11,706 bases of DNA from Sphingomonadales bacterium (GTDB lineage: Bacteria; Pseudomonadota; Alphaproteobacteria; Sphingomonadales; Sphingomonadaceae): the NCBI GenBank assembly GCA_017302775.1, contig JAFLDC010000044.1:1-11706 (forward strand). Reading direction: 5' to 3'. The position numbers and the translations under genes were made by a program. Positions 1 through 6,560 of this stretch are shown piece by piece; position 1 is the first letter of the stretch, and every line of letters begins with the position of its first letter. The notes under the pieces are model-generated. The model worked only from the letters and a program-made list of their open reading frames with translations, did not search any database and had not been told where the DNA came from.

Positions 1-1
1 C

Positions 2-262
2 TTCGCCGTACCGCTCGCGCGCTGGTTTCGCGGTCCGCTCAGAGAACGTGTCCGGGAGGCGGTGCTTGGGCCGCGCCTCGCCGCGACTGGTTGGTTCGAT
101 CAGGCCTGCCTCCGCCATCTCGTTGATTCCCATCAGTCGGGAGCGAGCGATTACAGTTCGTTGCTGTGGGCGCTGTTGATGTTCGAGGCTTTTCTGCGCA
201 ATGTGCTAGACACGTCGCCGGACCCGGCGGCCAGTGCTACCGAGTCGGTGATATGGAGATGA
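2..262 (+). CDS. C-terminal end of XrtA-associated asparagine-synthase-like amidotransferase (partial)
   Basis: The reading frame is open from the first complete codon at position 2 to the TGA at 260-262, so only the last 86 residues are present. The opening FAVPLARWFRGPLRERV is the conserved tail of the class B asparagine synthetase (AsnB-like) ATP-binding domain, where intact proteins read KxGFxVPLxxWFRGxLR. It is followed by the usual helical end with LLWALLMFEAFLRNVL. Together with the downstream neighbours this points to the PEP-CTERM/XrtA-associated amidotransferase family (TIGR03108-like). Such proteins have an N-terminal glutaminase domain and are thought to amidate a sugar or protein in EPS loci; the substrate is unknown. 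The glutaminase domain and active-site cysteine lie outside the window. The stop codon overlaps in-frame start candidates of the next gene, which indicates a shared transcript. Confidence 0.85.
   Translation, partial: FAVPLARWFRGPLRERVREAVLGPRLAATGWFDQACLRHLVDSHQSGASDYSSLLWALLMFEAFLRNVLDTSPDPAASATESVIWR
255..258 (+). promoter_or_regulatory. Ribosome binding site that favours a GTG start at 265
   Basis: GGAG lies inside the last codons of the upstream amidotransferase gene. It is six bases from the GTG at 265, an ideal spacing, but zero bases from the ATG at 259 and inside the message if the ATG at 253 is used. This is the main argument for the GTG start. Confidence 0.5.
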
Positions 263-264
263 GC

Positions 265-1467
265 GTGCGTATCCTGCATGTCCTCGATCACTCATTGCCG
301 CTGCATAGCGGCTATACCTTCCGCACGCTGGCCATCTTGCGCGAACAGCGTGCGCTGGGTTGGCAATCTGTGCATCTGACGACACCCAAACAGGGTGTGG
401 GGACCGTGCTGCAGGAAGAAGTCGATGGTTGGCTGTTCCATCGCACGCCAAGTCCCGATGGAACCGGCCTGTTTGCCCAGATGCGCCTGACTGCTGCCCG
501 CCTAGATCAGATCGTTCGGGCGACACGGCCGGACCTTATTCATGCCCATTCGCCGGTGCTTAACGCCCTACCAAGTCTTTGGGTCGGGCGACACCACCGC
601 TTGCCGGTGGTCTATGAAGTGCGAGCTTTCTGGGAGGATGCTGCGGTCGATCACGGCACGACGGTCGAAGGTGGTCTGCGCTATCGTGGCTCGCGGGCGC
701 TGGAGACCTTTGCGCTTCGCCATGCTGACCACGTGACGACGATTTGTGAGGGCCTGCGTGGCGATATTGTTGGGCGTGGCCTGTCTCCGGAACGCGTTAC
801 GGTGATCCCGAACGCAGTGGATGTTGGTCTCTTCCGGTTTGGCGCCGAGGCTGACTCTGTCCTTCGCCGCGCGCTGGGACTCGATGGTGCGACTGTCCTG
901 GGCTTCGTCGGATCTTTTTACGGCTACGAAGGCCTTGACTTGCTGGTTGAGGCGGTACGGCGGATGCTGCCTCGGCATCCGGAGTTGCGCGTGCTGCTGG
1001 TTGGTGGTGGGCCGCAGGAGAGCAAACTGCAGGCGCAGGTGGTGGCCGCAGGTATGCAGAGTCATTTCATTTTCGCTGGCCGCGTTTCGCATGCCGAGGT
1101 GCAACGCTATTACGAATTGATCGATGTGCTGGCATTTCCACGCTTGCCGATGCGGCTGACCGAACTGGTTACTCCACTGAAGCCACTTGAAGCGATGGCG
1201 CAGGGGCGGATGTTTGTCGCTTCCGACGTCGGAGGACATCGCGAGTTGATCAGTCACGGTGAAACGGGCTTTCTGTTCCGTGCGGGTGATGTCGCCGCGC
1301 TCGAAGCGGCAATCGAGGACATCCTGTCGAGACGGGCGTCGTGGGCTCAGATTCGCGCACAGGCTCGCCGTTTCGTTGAGGTTGAGCGCTCCTGGGTGGC
1401 CAGTGTGGCTGGCTATCGAGAGGCTTACGCTCGGGCACTGGCCAAGTATGACCGAGTCCTGTCCTGA
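265..1467 (+). CDS. GT4 glycosyltransferase, PEP-CTERM/exosortase A-associated (TIGR04063-like)
   Basis: This 400-residue GT-B retaining glycosyltransferase should transfer a sugar from a nucleotide donor to a lipid-linked EPS precursor at the cytoplasmic face of the membrane. The N-terminus RILHVLDHSLPLHSGYTFRT is a hallmark of the family typified by Daro_2409. The C-terminal half has a VIPNAVD acceptor/donor-hinge motif, VGGGP, and a GT4 donor-site block TPLKPLEAMAQGR. Start choice: ATGs at 253 and 259 are in frame, but the GTG at 265 lies six bases after a GGAG (255-258) and gives the usual family N-terminus (M)RILHVLDHS. The ATG at 259 overlaps the upstream TGA as ATGA, so translation is coupled either way. 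The frame stays open upstream to 166, but that part is an out-of-frame reading of the amidotransferase. Donor sugar and linkage cannot be read from the sequence. Confidence 0.92.
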   Translation: MRILHVLDHSLPLHSGYTFRTLAILREQRALGWQSVHLTTPKQGVGTVLQEEVDGWLFHRTPSPDGTGLFAQMRLTAARLDQIVRATRPDLIHAHSPVLNALPSLWVGRHHRLPVVYEVRAFWEDAAVDHGTTVEGGLRYRGSRALETFALRHADHVTTICEGLRGDIVGRGLSPERVTVIPNAVDVGLFRFGAEADSVLRRALGLDGATVLGFVGSFYGYEGLDLLVEAVRRMLPRHPELRVLLVGGGPQESKLQAQVVAAGMQSHFIFAGRVSHAEVQRYYELIDVLAFPRLPMRLTELVTPLKPLEAMAQGRMFVASDVGGHRELISHGETGFLFRAGDVAALEAAIEDILSRRASWAQIRAQARRFVEVERSWVASVAGYREAYARALAKYDRVLS

Positions 1468-1536
1468 TCCCGAGGCGCCATTGAAACGCTACGTCGCGTC
1501 GGCCCCGCTGATTGCATAACCGGTTTGAACGATCAC

Positions 1537-2760
1537 ATGGCCAACATTCTGTATCTTGTACACCGGCTACCTTATCCACCCAATAAGGGAGACAAGGTTC
1601 GCTCCTATCACTTGCTCAAACATTTGGCGGCTCGACACCAGGTTTTTTTGGGCACATTTATCGACGACCCGCTGGACGATGTTCATATCAGTGCCGTGTC
1701 GCGGTATTGCGTCGATATGCACATTGCGCGTCTGGTGCCGAGCTTTGCCAGGCTTTCAAGCCTCAGAGGTCTGCTTGTTGGACAGGCGCTGACGCTTCCC
1801 TATTATCGAAATGCCGCTCTGCAGGCATGGGTTGATCGCACGCTGCGAGACCAGCAGATCGATGCGACGGTGATCTTCTCTTCGGTCATGGCAAGCTATG
1901 TCCAGGGCCTTCCCCATTTGCGCAAACTGATCGACTTTGTCGACGTCGACTCGGCCAAGTGGACGCAATATGCCTCGAGGCACCGTTGGCCGATGTCCTG
2001 GCTCTACCGCCGGGAAGGCAAGCACCTGTTGGCTTTTGAACGTTCTGTGGCGATGCAGGCAGAGCGATCATTTTTTGTCACCGACAACGAGTCGGATTTG
2101 TTCTGTCGCCTGGCTCCCGAATGCGCGGACCGGGTTGAAGCCATGTGTAACGGCGTCGATGCAGACTTTTTCTCGCCAGTGCACGCGTTACCTTCACCGT
2201 ACCGGGAGGAAGAACTGCCGGTAGTTTTTACCGGCGCCATGGACTATTGGCCGAACATTGATGCAGTGACCTGGTTCGCGACGGAAATGCTGCCTCAGTT
2301 GGAGCACAACTGGCCGAGCTTGCGCTTTTATATTGTCGGACGAAGCCCGAATCCTGCTGTTCAGGCGCTGACGAGGAGACAAATCGTCGTCACAGGGACC
2401 GTCCCTGATGTCCGCCCCTATTTGCGGCACGCGGCCGTCGTCGTCGCGCCCCTCCGCTTGGCGCGCGGGATCCAGAACAAAGTCCTTGAAGCCATGGCCA
2501 TGGGTTTGCCCGTTGTCGCTTCGCAAGAGTGCTCGGTCGCAGTCGACGCCATTCCCGAGCGAGATTTCCTGACGGCGGGAAGTGTTCCCGAGTATCTCTC
2601 CCAGATTGAACGGTTGTTGCGCGAGCCCGATCGCGCTGCCGCAATCGGCCTTGCCGCCCGCCAGCAGGTACTGGCGCGCTATAGCTGGAAGGCCCACCTC
2701 TCCGGTATCGATGCTTACCTGGACGCCAAGGATCACCGAGTCTTGGCCCACGTTGGCTGA
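1537..2760 (+). CDS. GT4 glycosyltransferase, PEP-CTERM/XrtA system-associated (TIGR03087-like, stp1)
   Basis: The 407-residue product begins MANILYLVHRLPYPPNKGDK, the characteristic opening of the sugar transferase family found almost only beside exosortase A (TIGR03087). The middle contains IDFVDVDSAKW and MCNGVDADFFSP. The C-terminal Rossmann half contains VVFTGAMDYWPNIDAV, a VGRSPNPAV loop and the donor-binding block ARGIQNKVLEAMAMGLPVVAS. It probably adds a sugar to the growing lipid-linked repeat unit. The frame also opens with a TTG at 1525, but the ATG at 1537 matches the family N-terminus; neither has a strong Shine-Dalgarno. The gap to the preceding gene is 69 bases, with no promoter or terminator I can defend. 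The gene looks intact and full length for the family. Confidence 0.92.
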   Translation: MANILYLVHRLPYPPNKGDKVRSYHLLKHLAARHQVFLGTFIDDPLDDVHISAVSRYCVDMHIARLVPSFARLSSLRGLLVGQALTLPYYRNAALQAWVDRTLRDQQIDATVIFSSVMASYVQGLPHLRKLIDFVDVDSAKWTQYASRHRWPMSWLYRREGKHLLAFERSVAMQAERSFFVTDNESDLFCRLAPECADRVEAMCNGVDADFFSPVHALPSPYREEELPVVFTGAMDYWPNIDAVTWFATEMLPQLEHNWPSLRFYIVGRSPNPAVQALTRRQIVVTGTVPDVRPYLRHAAVVVAPLRLARGIQNKVLEAMAMGLPVVASQECSVAVDAIPERDFLTAGSVPEYLSQIERLLREPDRAAAIGLAARQQVLARYSWKAHLSGIDAYLDAKDHRVLAHVG

Positions 2761-2795
2761 TGCACAACGCTGGCTCTCTTTATTGATGGTCACAC

Positions 2796-2800
2796 GGAGG
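2796..2800 (+). promoter_or_regulatory. Strong Shine-Dalgarno GGAGG for the CapK-like gene
   Basis: GGAGG sits four bases before the ATG at 2805 but only one base before the TTG at 2802. The spacing decides for the ATG. Confidence 0.6.
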
Positions 2801-2804
2801 GTTG

Positions 2805-4190
2805 ATGGGGATTTACACATCGTTTGCCGCAAACCTGCTGTTCCCGCTGCACGAAACATTGAAGAAGCACTCCACGGTGGCAGTCAGGCGTGAACTGGAG
2901 CGCAGCCAGTGGCTCAAGCCAGAGGAAATCCTCGCCCTGCAACTGGCTCGGCTGCAAGAATTCCTCACGCAATGCGCTTCGCATGTGCCGTACTATCACG
3001 ATCTGTTTCGCTCGCTCGATTTCGATCCAAGAAATATCAGTGCCATCAGCGATCTGGGGCGCTTGCCGCTGCTCACCAAGGACATCATCCGCAGCGAATT
3101 TGACCGCTTACGTTCCAGCTTGCCGGAGCCGGTCAGGCTGTTTTCCACTACCGGTTCGACTGGAGATCCACTGCGTTTCAATATCAGCAATACCCGCATC
3201 AGCCACGATGTCGCCGCCAAATGGCGTGCCACACGCTGGTGGGATGTCGATATCGGCGACCGGGAAATGGTGATCTGGTCCAGCCCGATCGAATTGACCG
3301 GGCAGGATCGGGTCAAGCAGGTGCGCGACTGGCTGTTGCGCAGCAAGCTGCTGCCCTCGTCGGCGATGTCGCAAGCCGATATGGATCGCTTCATCACCGA
3401 CATTCGGAGCTTTCGACCAAGAATGCTGTTCGGATACCCTTCGTCGATGACCTTGATCGCCCAGCGCGCCGAGCAGCAAGGAATTGGCCTGAGCGATCTT
3501 GGCATCAAGGTGGCGTTTTGCACCGCTGAGCGCTTGTATCCGCATCAGGCCGACGTGCTAGAGCGAGTCTTCGGCTGTCCGGTTGCGAATGGCTATGGTG
3601 GCCGCGATTCCGGTTTCATCGCCCATGCATGCCCGCTGGGAGGAATGCATATCACAGCCGAAGACATCATCGTCGAAGTCGTCGATGAGCATGGACAGTC
3701 TTCGCCGCCGGGTGTGCCGGGCGAAGTGGTGGTGACACATCTGTACAGCACCGGTTTCCCATTCGTACGCTACAGGAACGGCGACGTGGCGGTGCTCGAA
3801 CGAGAACAATGCGGCTGTGGCCGTGGCCTGCCCTTGCTGAAAGAAGTACATGGCCGCACCAATGATGTACTGCTGGCTGCAGACGGCTCGATAGTGCTCG
3901 CCATCGCAATTGCCATGGTGTTGCGGGACATGCCCGGGGTGAACGGCTTCAAGGTGATCCAGGAAACGCTGCTGCACTGTCGTCTGCAACTGGTCACTGA
4001 TACCAGCTTCCAACGGCAAGCGAGCGAGTCGGCGATCCGTACCGCTTTTCGTGCAAGGCTTGGCAAGGGGGTGCAACTGGACATCGAATATCTGGCGGCG
4101 ATCGCAGCCGAGCCAAGCGGCAAGTACCGCTATGTGGTGAGCAAGGTCAGCCAGCATCAGGCGGGGCAGGCTGGCGGCGCACCCCGCTGA
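2805..4190 (+). CDS. PaaK/CapK-like adenylate-forming enzyme
   Basis: The 461-residue product belongs to the phenylacetate-CoA ligase/CapK branch of the ANL (adenylate-forming) superfamily. Visible motifs in order are the phosphate-binding loop STTGSTGDP (about residues 114-122), a PaaK-type core YGGRDSG (264-270), the YRNGD adenylate-binding segment (323-327), a CGCGR element (336-340) that PaaK proteins also carry, and GRTNDV (350-355) at the hinge to the small C-terminal domain. Members of this branch are common in EPS and capsule loci. They may activate a carboxylate as an acyl-adenylate or thioester for decorating the polymer, but the substrate is not established and no acyltransferase partner is in the window. 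GGAGG at 2796-2800 lies four bases before the ATG at 2805; a TTG at 2802 is a less likely start. The gene is 44 bases downstream of the glycosyltransferase. Confidence 0.88.
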   Translation: MGIYTSFAANLLFPLHETLKKHSTVAVRRELERSQWLKPEEILALQLARLQEFLTQCASHVPYYHDLFRSLDFDPRNISAISDLGRLPLLTKDIIRSEFDRLRSSLPEPVRLFSTTGSTGDPLRFNISNTRISHDVAAKWRATRWWDVDIGDREMVIWSSPIELTGQDRVKQVRDWLLRSKLLPSSAMSQADMDRFITDIRSFRPRMLFGYPSSMTLIAQRAEQQGIGLSDLGIKVAFCTAERLYPHQADVLERVFGCPVANGYGGRDSGFIAHACPLGGMHITAEDIIVEVVDEHGQSSPPGVPGEVVVTHLYSTGFPFVRYRNGDVAVLEREQCGCGRGLPLLKEVHGRTNDVLLAADGSIVLAIAIAMVLRDMPGVNGFKVIQETLLHCRLQLVTDTSFQRQASESAIRTAFRARLGKGVQLDIEYLAAIAAEPSGKYRYVVSKVSQHQAGQAGGAPR

Positions 4191-4427
4191 ACTGCCGCAG
4201 GGTGCATAGTCGACGCTAACTCCGTGACAAATTTCCTCGTCGCAGCGGCCATGAATGAATATTCTTACACCATTCCAGGGGATGCGTGATGTCGGGAGGT
4301 TCTGGCAAAGTAGCGGCGACTGGAGCCTTGCGGGCAGCAGTTCGGGGTCCGCGGTACTCGCTGGGGCGTTCGGATCGGGCTATTGCCACGGCATTGGAAA
4401 CTTTTTCGGAAGGCGAGGGAAACTCCC
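4191..4427 (+). other. Non-coding boundary between the CapK-like gene and the dehydrogenase relic
   Basis: No gene-like protein is seen here. The frame of the following glycosyltransferase stays open back to 4286, but the peptide it would encode resembles nothing I know and does not suit the start of a GT-B enzyme. GCACCC (4179-4184) and GGGTGC (4200-4205) can pair across the CapK stop codon with a 15-base loop; without a T tract this is a poor terminator. GAGGGA at 4415-4420 is a good ribosome binding site for the micro-ORF that follows. The segment probably once served as the 5' region of the lost dehydrogenase gene. Confidence 0.4.
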
Positions 4428-4502
4428 ATGAAGATCCGCATCTTCGGTCTGGAATACGCAGGGCTGGGGCTGCCGGCGTGCCTGGCGAGCGACCGCGGCT
4501 GA
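4428..4502 (+). pseudogene. 24-codon N-terminal relic of a UDP-/GDP-sugar dehydrogenase (AlgD/Ugd-like)
   Basis: The ATG at 4428 is preceded by GAGGGA (4415-4420) with a seven-base spacer, a textbook start. The frame encodes MKIRIFGLEYAG, then LGLPACLASDRG, and stops at TGA 4500-4502. Nucleotide-sugar dehydrogenases of the AlgD/Ugd family begin with a Rossmann strand and glycine loop of the form MKIxIFGLGYVG, followed closely by ACLAxxGHEV. The match in order and spacing is striking, although the central glycine is replaced by Glu at residue 9 and the frame ends where the first helix should end. The other roughly 400 residues of a dehydrogenase are absent, so the product cannot make uronic acids. 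The TGA overlaps the ATG of the glycosyltransferase as TGATG, so the remnant may still act as a coupled leader. A chance resemblance cannot be excluded. Confidence 0.55.
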
Positions 4503-5626
4503 TGGCTGGCGAAGCGAGGTCGCTGGGGGAAGGCAGCAAACCCTGGCCAGCGATCTGCGTGGTTGGCCCCCTGCCACCACCGTCCGGTGGTATGGCCAAC
4601 CAGTGCGAACAGCTCGTCCGCCTGTTGCGGGAAGAGGGCCTGGAGGTCGAACTGGTGCGCACCAACATGCCCTACCGACCAGCGTGGGTGGCCGGAATGC
4701 CGGTGCTGCGCGCGGGCTTCCGCCTCCTGCCATACCTGCTGCACCTCTGGCGGGCCGCCGAGCGGGCGAGGGTCATGCATGTGCTGGCCAACTCTGGATG
4801 GGCTTGGCATCTGCTAGCGGCGCCGGCGATGTTGATCGCGCGCCTGCAGAATATCCCGGTCATCATCAATTATCGGGGAGGGAATGCGGATTCCTTTTTT
4901 TCGCGGGCGCCGCGGCATGTTCTCCGCCTGCTTGCCAAGGCATCGCTGCGGGTCACCCCCTCGGAATTCCTGCAGCGAGTCTTCTCGCGCTACGGCCTGG
5001 CTGCGGAAGTCATCCCGAACATCATCGACCTGTCGCGTTTCGCGCCGGCGCCGGCGCGCTCCTTCGGTGACGCGCCGCAGGTAGTGGTCACCCGCAACCT
5101 GGAGGCGATCTACGGCATTCCGACCGCGATTCGCGCCTTTGCGCGTATCGTTCCCGCTTTTCCGCGGGCGCAGCTGACGGTTGCCGGAAGCGGCCCCGAG
5201 CTCTCGCGTCTGCAAGCACTGGTGACCGAAATGGGTCTGAAGGACAGCGTCCGCTTCCCCGGTCGCATCGAAAACGCATGCATCCCGGCGCTTTACGCCG
5301 CCGCCGATTGCTTGCTCAACCCAAGCACGGTTGATAACATGCCGATCTCGATTCTCGAGGCATTTGCCAGCGGTGTGCCGGTAGTCAGCACCTGTGCGGG
5401 CGGAATCCCCAACATGGTCGAGCAGGGAGTCTCGGGCTTGCTGGTGCCGGTCGGCGATCATGAGGCCATGGCGCGAGAACTGCTCCACGTTCTGCAAGAT
5501 CCCTCGCTGGCAGCAGGCCTGAGGCAGGCCGGCCTGAAGCAGGCGGAACGATATGCCTGGCCACGGGTACGGACGCAGTGGCTTGACGCTTATCGACGGG
5601 CTGTTGCAGTGGGGGAAGGATCTTGA
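4502..5626 (+). CDS. GT4 family glycosyltransferase
   Basis: The 374-residue product is a GT-B glycosyltransferase. Its first domain opens with VVGPLPPPSGGMANQCEQLV, a glycine-rich loop typical of EPS and O-antigen GT4 enzymes. The second domain contains VIPNIIDLSRF, VVVTRNLEAIYGI, TVAGSGPE and the donor-site block STVDNMPISILEAFASGVP, in which Asp takes the place of the first Glu of the EX7E motif. It should add a sugar to the lipid-linked repeat unit in the cytoplasm; the sugar is unknown. The ATG at 4502 is chosen because the recognisable domain begins about 20 residues later and the codons upstream belong, in another frame, to the dehydrogenase relic. The start lacks a clear ribosome binding site and overlaps the relic's stop (TGATG), so translation is probably coupled. 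Confidence 0.88.
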   Translation: MAGEARSLGEGSKPWPAICVVGPLPPPSGGMANQCEQLVRLLREEGLEVELVRTNMPYRPAWVAGMPVLRAGFRLLPYLLHLWRAAERARVMHVLANSGWAWHLLAAPAMLIARLQNIPVIINYRGGNADSFFSRAPRHVLRLLAKASLRVTPSEFLQRVFSRYGLAAEVIPNIIDLSRFAPAPARSFGDAPQVVVTRNLEAIYGIPTAIRAFARIVPAFPRAQLTVAGSGPELSRLQALVTEMGLKDSVRFPGRIENACIPALYAAADCLLNPSTVDNMPISILEAFASGVPVVSTCAGGIPNMVEQGVSGLLVPVGDHEAMARELLHVLQDPSLAAGLRQAGLKQAERYAWPRVRTQWLDAYRRAVAVGEGS

Positions 5627-5720
5627 GCTTCCATGCTGCAATCTGTTCACCCAACAGCGCCCGCTTCCGGATGGCCAGCGATTGCATTCACCCAATGATC
5701 CTAACTGCTGGAAAACCTCT

Positions 5721-6440
5721 ATGACCACTCTTTCCGAAACACTGCTGCGGAAATACTATGCGAATAACCCGCATCCGTATCGAGTTTATGAACAGCGCGT
5801 CGGCCTTCAACTGACTCCCGAGGCCGTTCTTCTGGACGCCGGTTGCGGGCGCACGGTTCCCGTTCTGCGAAAATATCTCGGACGGGCGCGGCGCCTGATC
5901 GGGGTCGAGCTGGTCGGTTTTACTGAGGTTCCTCCTGGTATCGAAACGTATAACGCCGACCTCTCGAACATGCCCCTGGCCGATGCCAGCGTCGACCTCA
6001 TCATGTCGCGCAGCGTTTTCGAGCATCTGACCGATCCGGCGTCGGTCTACCAGGAATTTGCTCGCGTCTTGCGGCCGGGCGGTGCGGTGGTTTTTCTGAC
6101 CGCCAACATGTGGGATTACGGCACCCTCGTTGCGCGCCTGGTGCCGAATCGATTTCACGCCAGGATCGTCAAGCAGGTGGAGGGAAGGGAGGAGGAAGAC
6201 ACGTTTCCTACCGCCTACCTGACCAATACCCGCGCCGATGTGGAGCGTCTGGCCACATCCGCCGGTCTGGCCGTGGAGTCTTTCGAGTATCTGAGCCAAT
6301 ACCCGAACTACCTGATTTTCAACGGCGCACTCTTCTTTCTCGGCATGTGCTACGAAAAAGTGATCAGCCGTTTTGATTTTCTGCGCTTCCTGCGCGGCTG
6401 GATCCTGGTTACCCTGCGCAAGCCGGGGCCTGCCAGTTGA
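5721..6440 (+). CDS. Class I SAM-dependent methyltransferase
   Basis: The 239-residue product has the class I Rossmann methyltransferase order: motif I VLLDAGCGR (about residues 36-44), an acidic residue ending strand 2 (Glu63 in GVEL), an aspartate in the adenine-binding loop (NADLSNMP, 79-86), motif II VDLIMSRSVFEHL (91-103) and motif III RVLRPGGAVVF (115-125). This is the Methyltransf_11 type. In an EPS operon the likely substrate is a sugar or the lipid-linked oligosaccharide. The C-terminus has a hydrophobic stretch (YLIFNGALFFLGMC) and a basic end, which may bring it to the membrane. The ATG at 5721 gives a natural length; the frame opens further upstream to 5553 but overlaps the glycosyltransferase there. 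The spacer of 94 bases after the glycosyltransferase shows no clear signal and the ribosome binding site is weak. Confidence 0.85.
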   Translation: MTTLSETLLRKYYANNPHPYRVYEQRVGLQLTPEAVLLDAGCGRTVPVLRKYLGRARRLIGVELVGFTEVPPGIETYNADLSNMPLADASVDLIMSRSVFEHLTDPASVYQEFARVLRPGGAVVFLTANMWDYGTLVARLVPNRFHARIVKQVEGREEEDTFPTAYLTNTRADVERLATSAGLAVESFEYLSQYPNYLIFNGALFFLGMCYEKVISRFDFLRFLRGWILVTLRKPGPAS

Positions 6441-6492
6441 AATCAGATGCCAGCCATGGAGGCATCCTGGCTCCTTTCATTGCTAGCGAAGG

Positions 6493-6512
6493 CCGGACAG
6501 CGTCCGGGTTTT
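6493..6512 (+). terminator. Short terminator-like hairpin with T4 tract
   Basis: CCGGAC (6493-6498) and GTCCGG (6502-6507) form a perfect six-base-pair GC-rich stem with a three-base loop, followed by GTTTT (6508-6512). It lies in the 120-base gap between the methyltransferase and the polymerase/ligase. The T tract is short, so it would act as a weak terminator or attenuator rather than a full stop. Confidence 0.45.
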
Positions 6513-6550
6513 CACCGATGCTTGCAGTGTCGGGCGTGAACGGCGTTCAG

Positions 6551-6556
6551 GGAGGT
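6551..6556 (+). promoter_or_regulatory. Strong Shine-Dalgarno GGAGGT for the Wzy/WaaL-like gene
   Basis: GGAGGT is four bases before the ATG at 6561. It supports that start and efficient independent initiation after the longer intergenic gap. Confidence 0.6.
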
Positions 6557-6560
6557 AGCC

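Noticed and set aside
568..1257. Long antisense ORF of 229 codons
   Set aside because: It is a shadow of the well-supported glycosyltransferase on the + strand and has no recognisable domain; GC-rich genes often have open antisense frames.
1448..1519. 24-codon ORF overlapping the end of the first glycosyltransferase
   Set aside because: It has no ribosome binding site, most of it lies in the gene end and the short gap, and the peptide is not recognisable.
4303..4317. Sigma-54-like promoter (TGG at 4303-4305 and GC at 4316-4317 with GG-N10-GC spacing)
   Set aside because: XrtA loci are known for RpoN-linked control, so it was tempting, but the -12 box lacks the TT before GC and the -24 box is only partly conserved. 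A GG-N10-GC match is common by chance.
4286..4501. Longer N-terminus for the third glycosyltransferase
   Set aside because: The extra 72 residues resemble nothing, overlap the dehydrogenase relic in another frame, and the GT-B domain starts naturally after the ATG at 4502.
4814..5728. Antisense ORF of 304 codons
   Set aside because: It lies opposite the GT4 gene and gives an arginine-rich, featureless protein.
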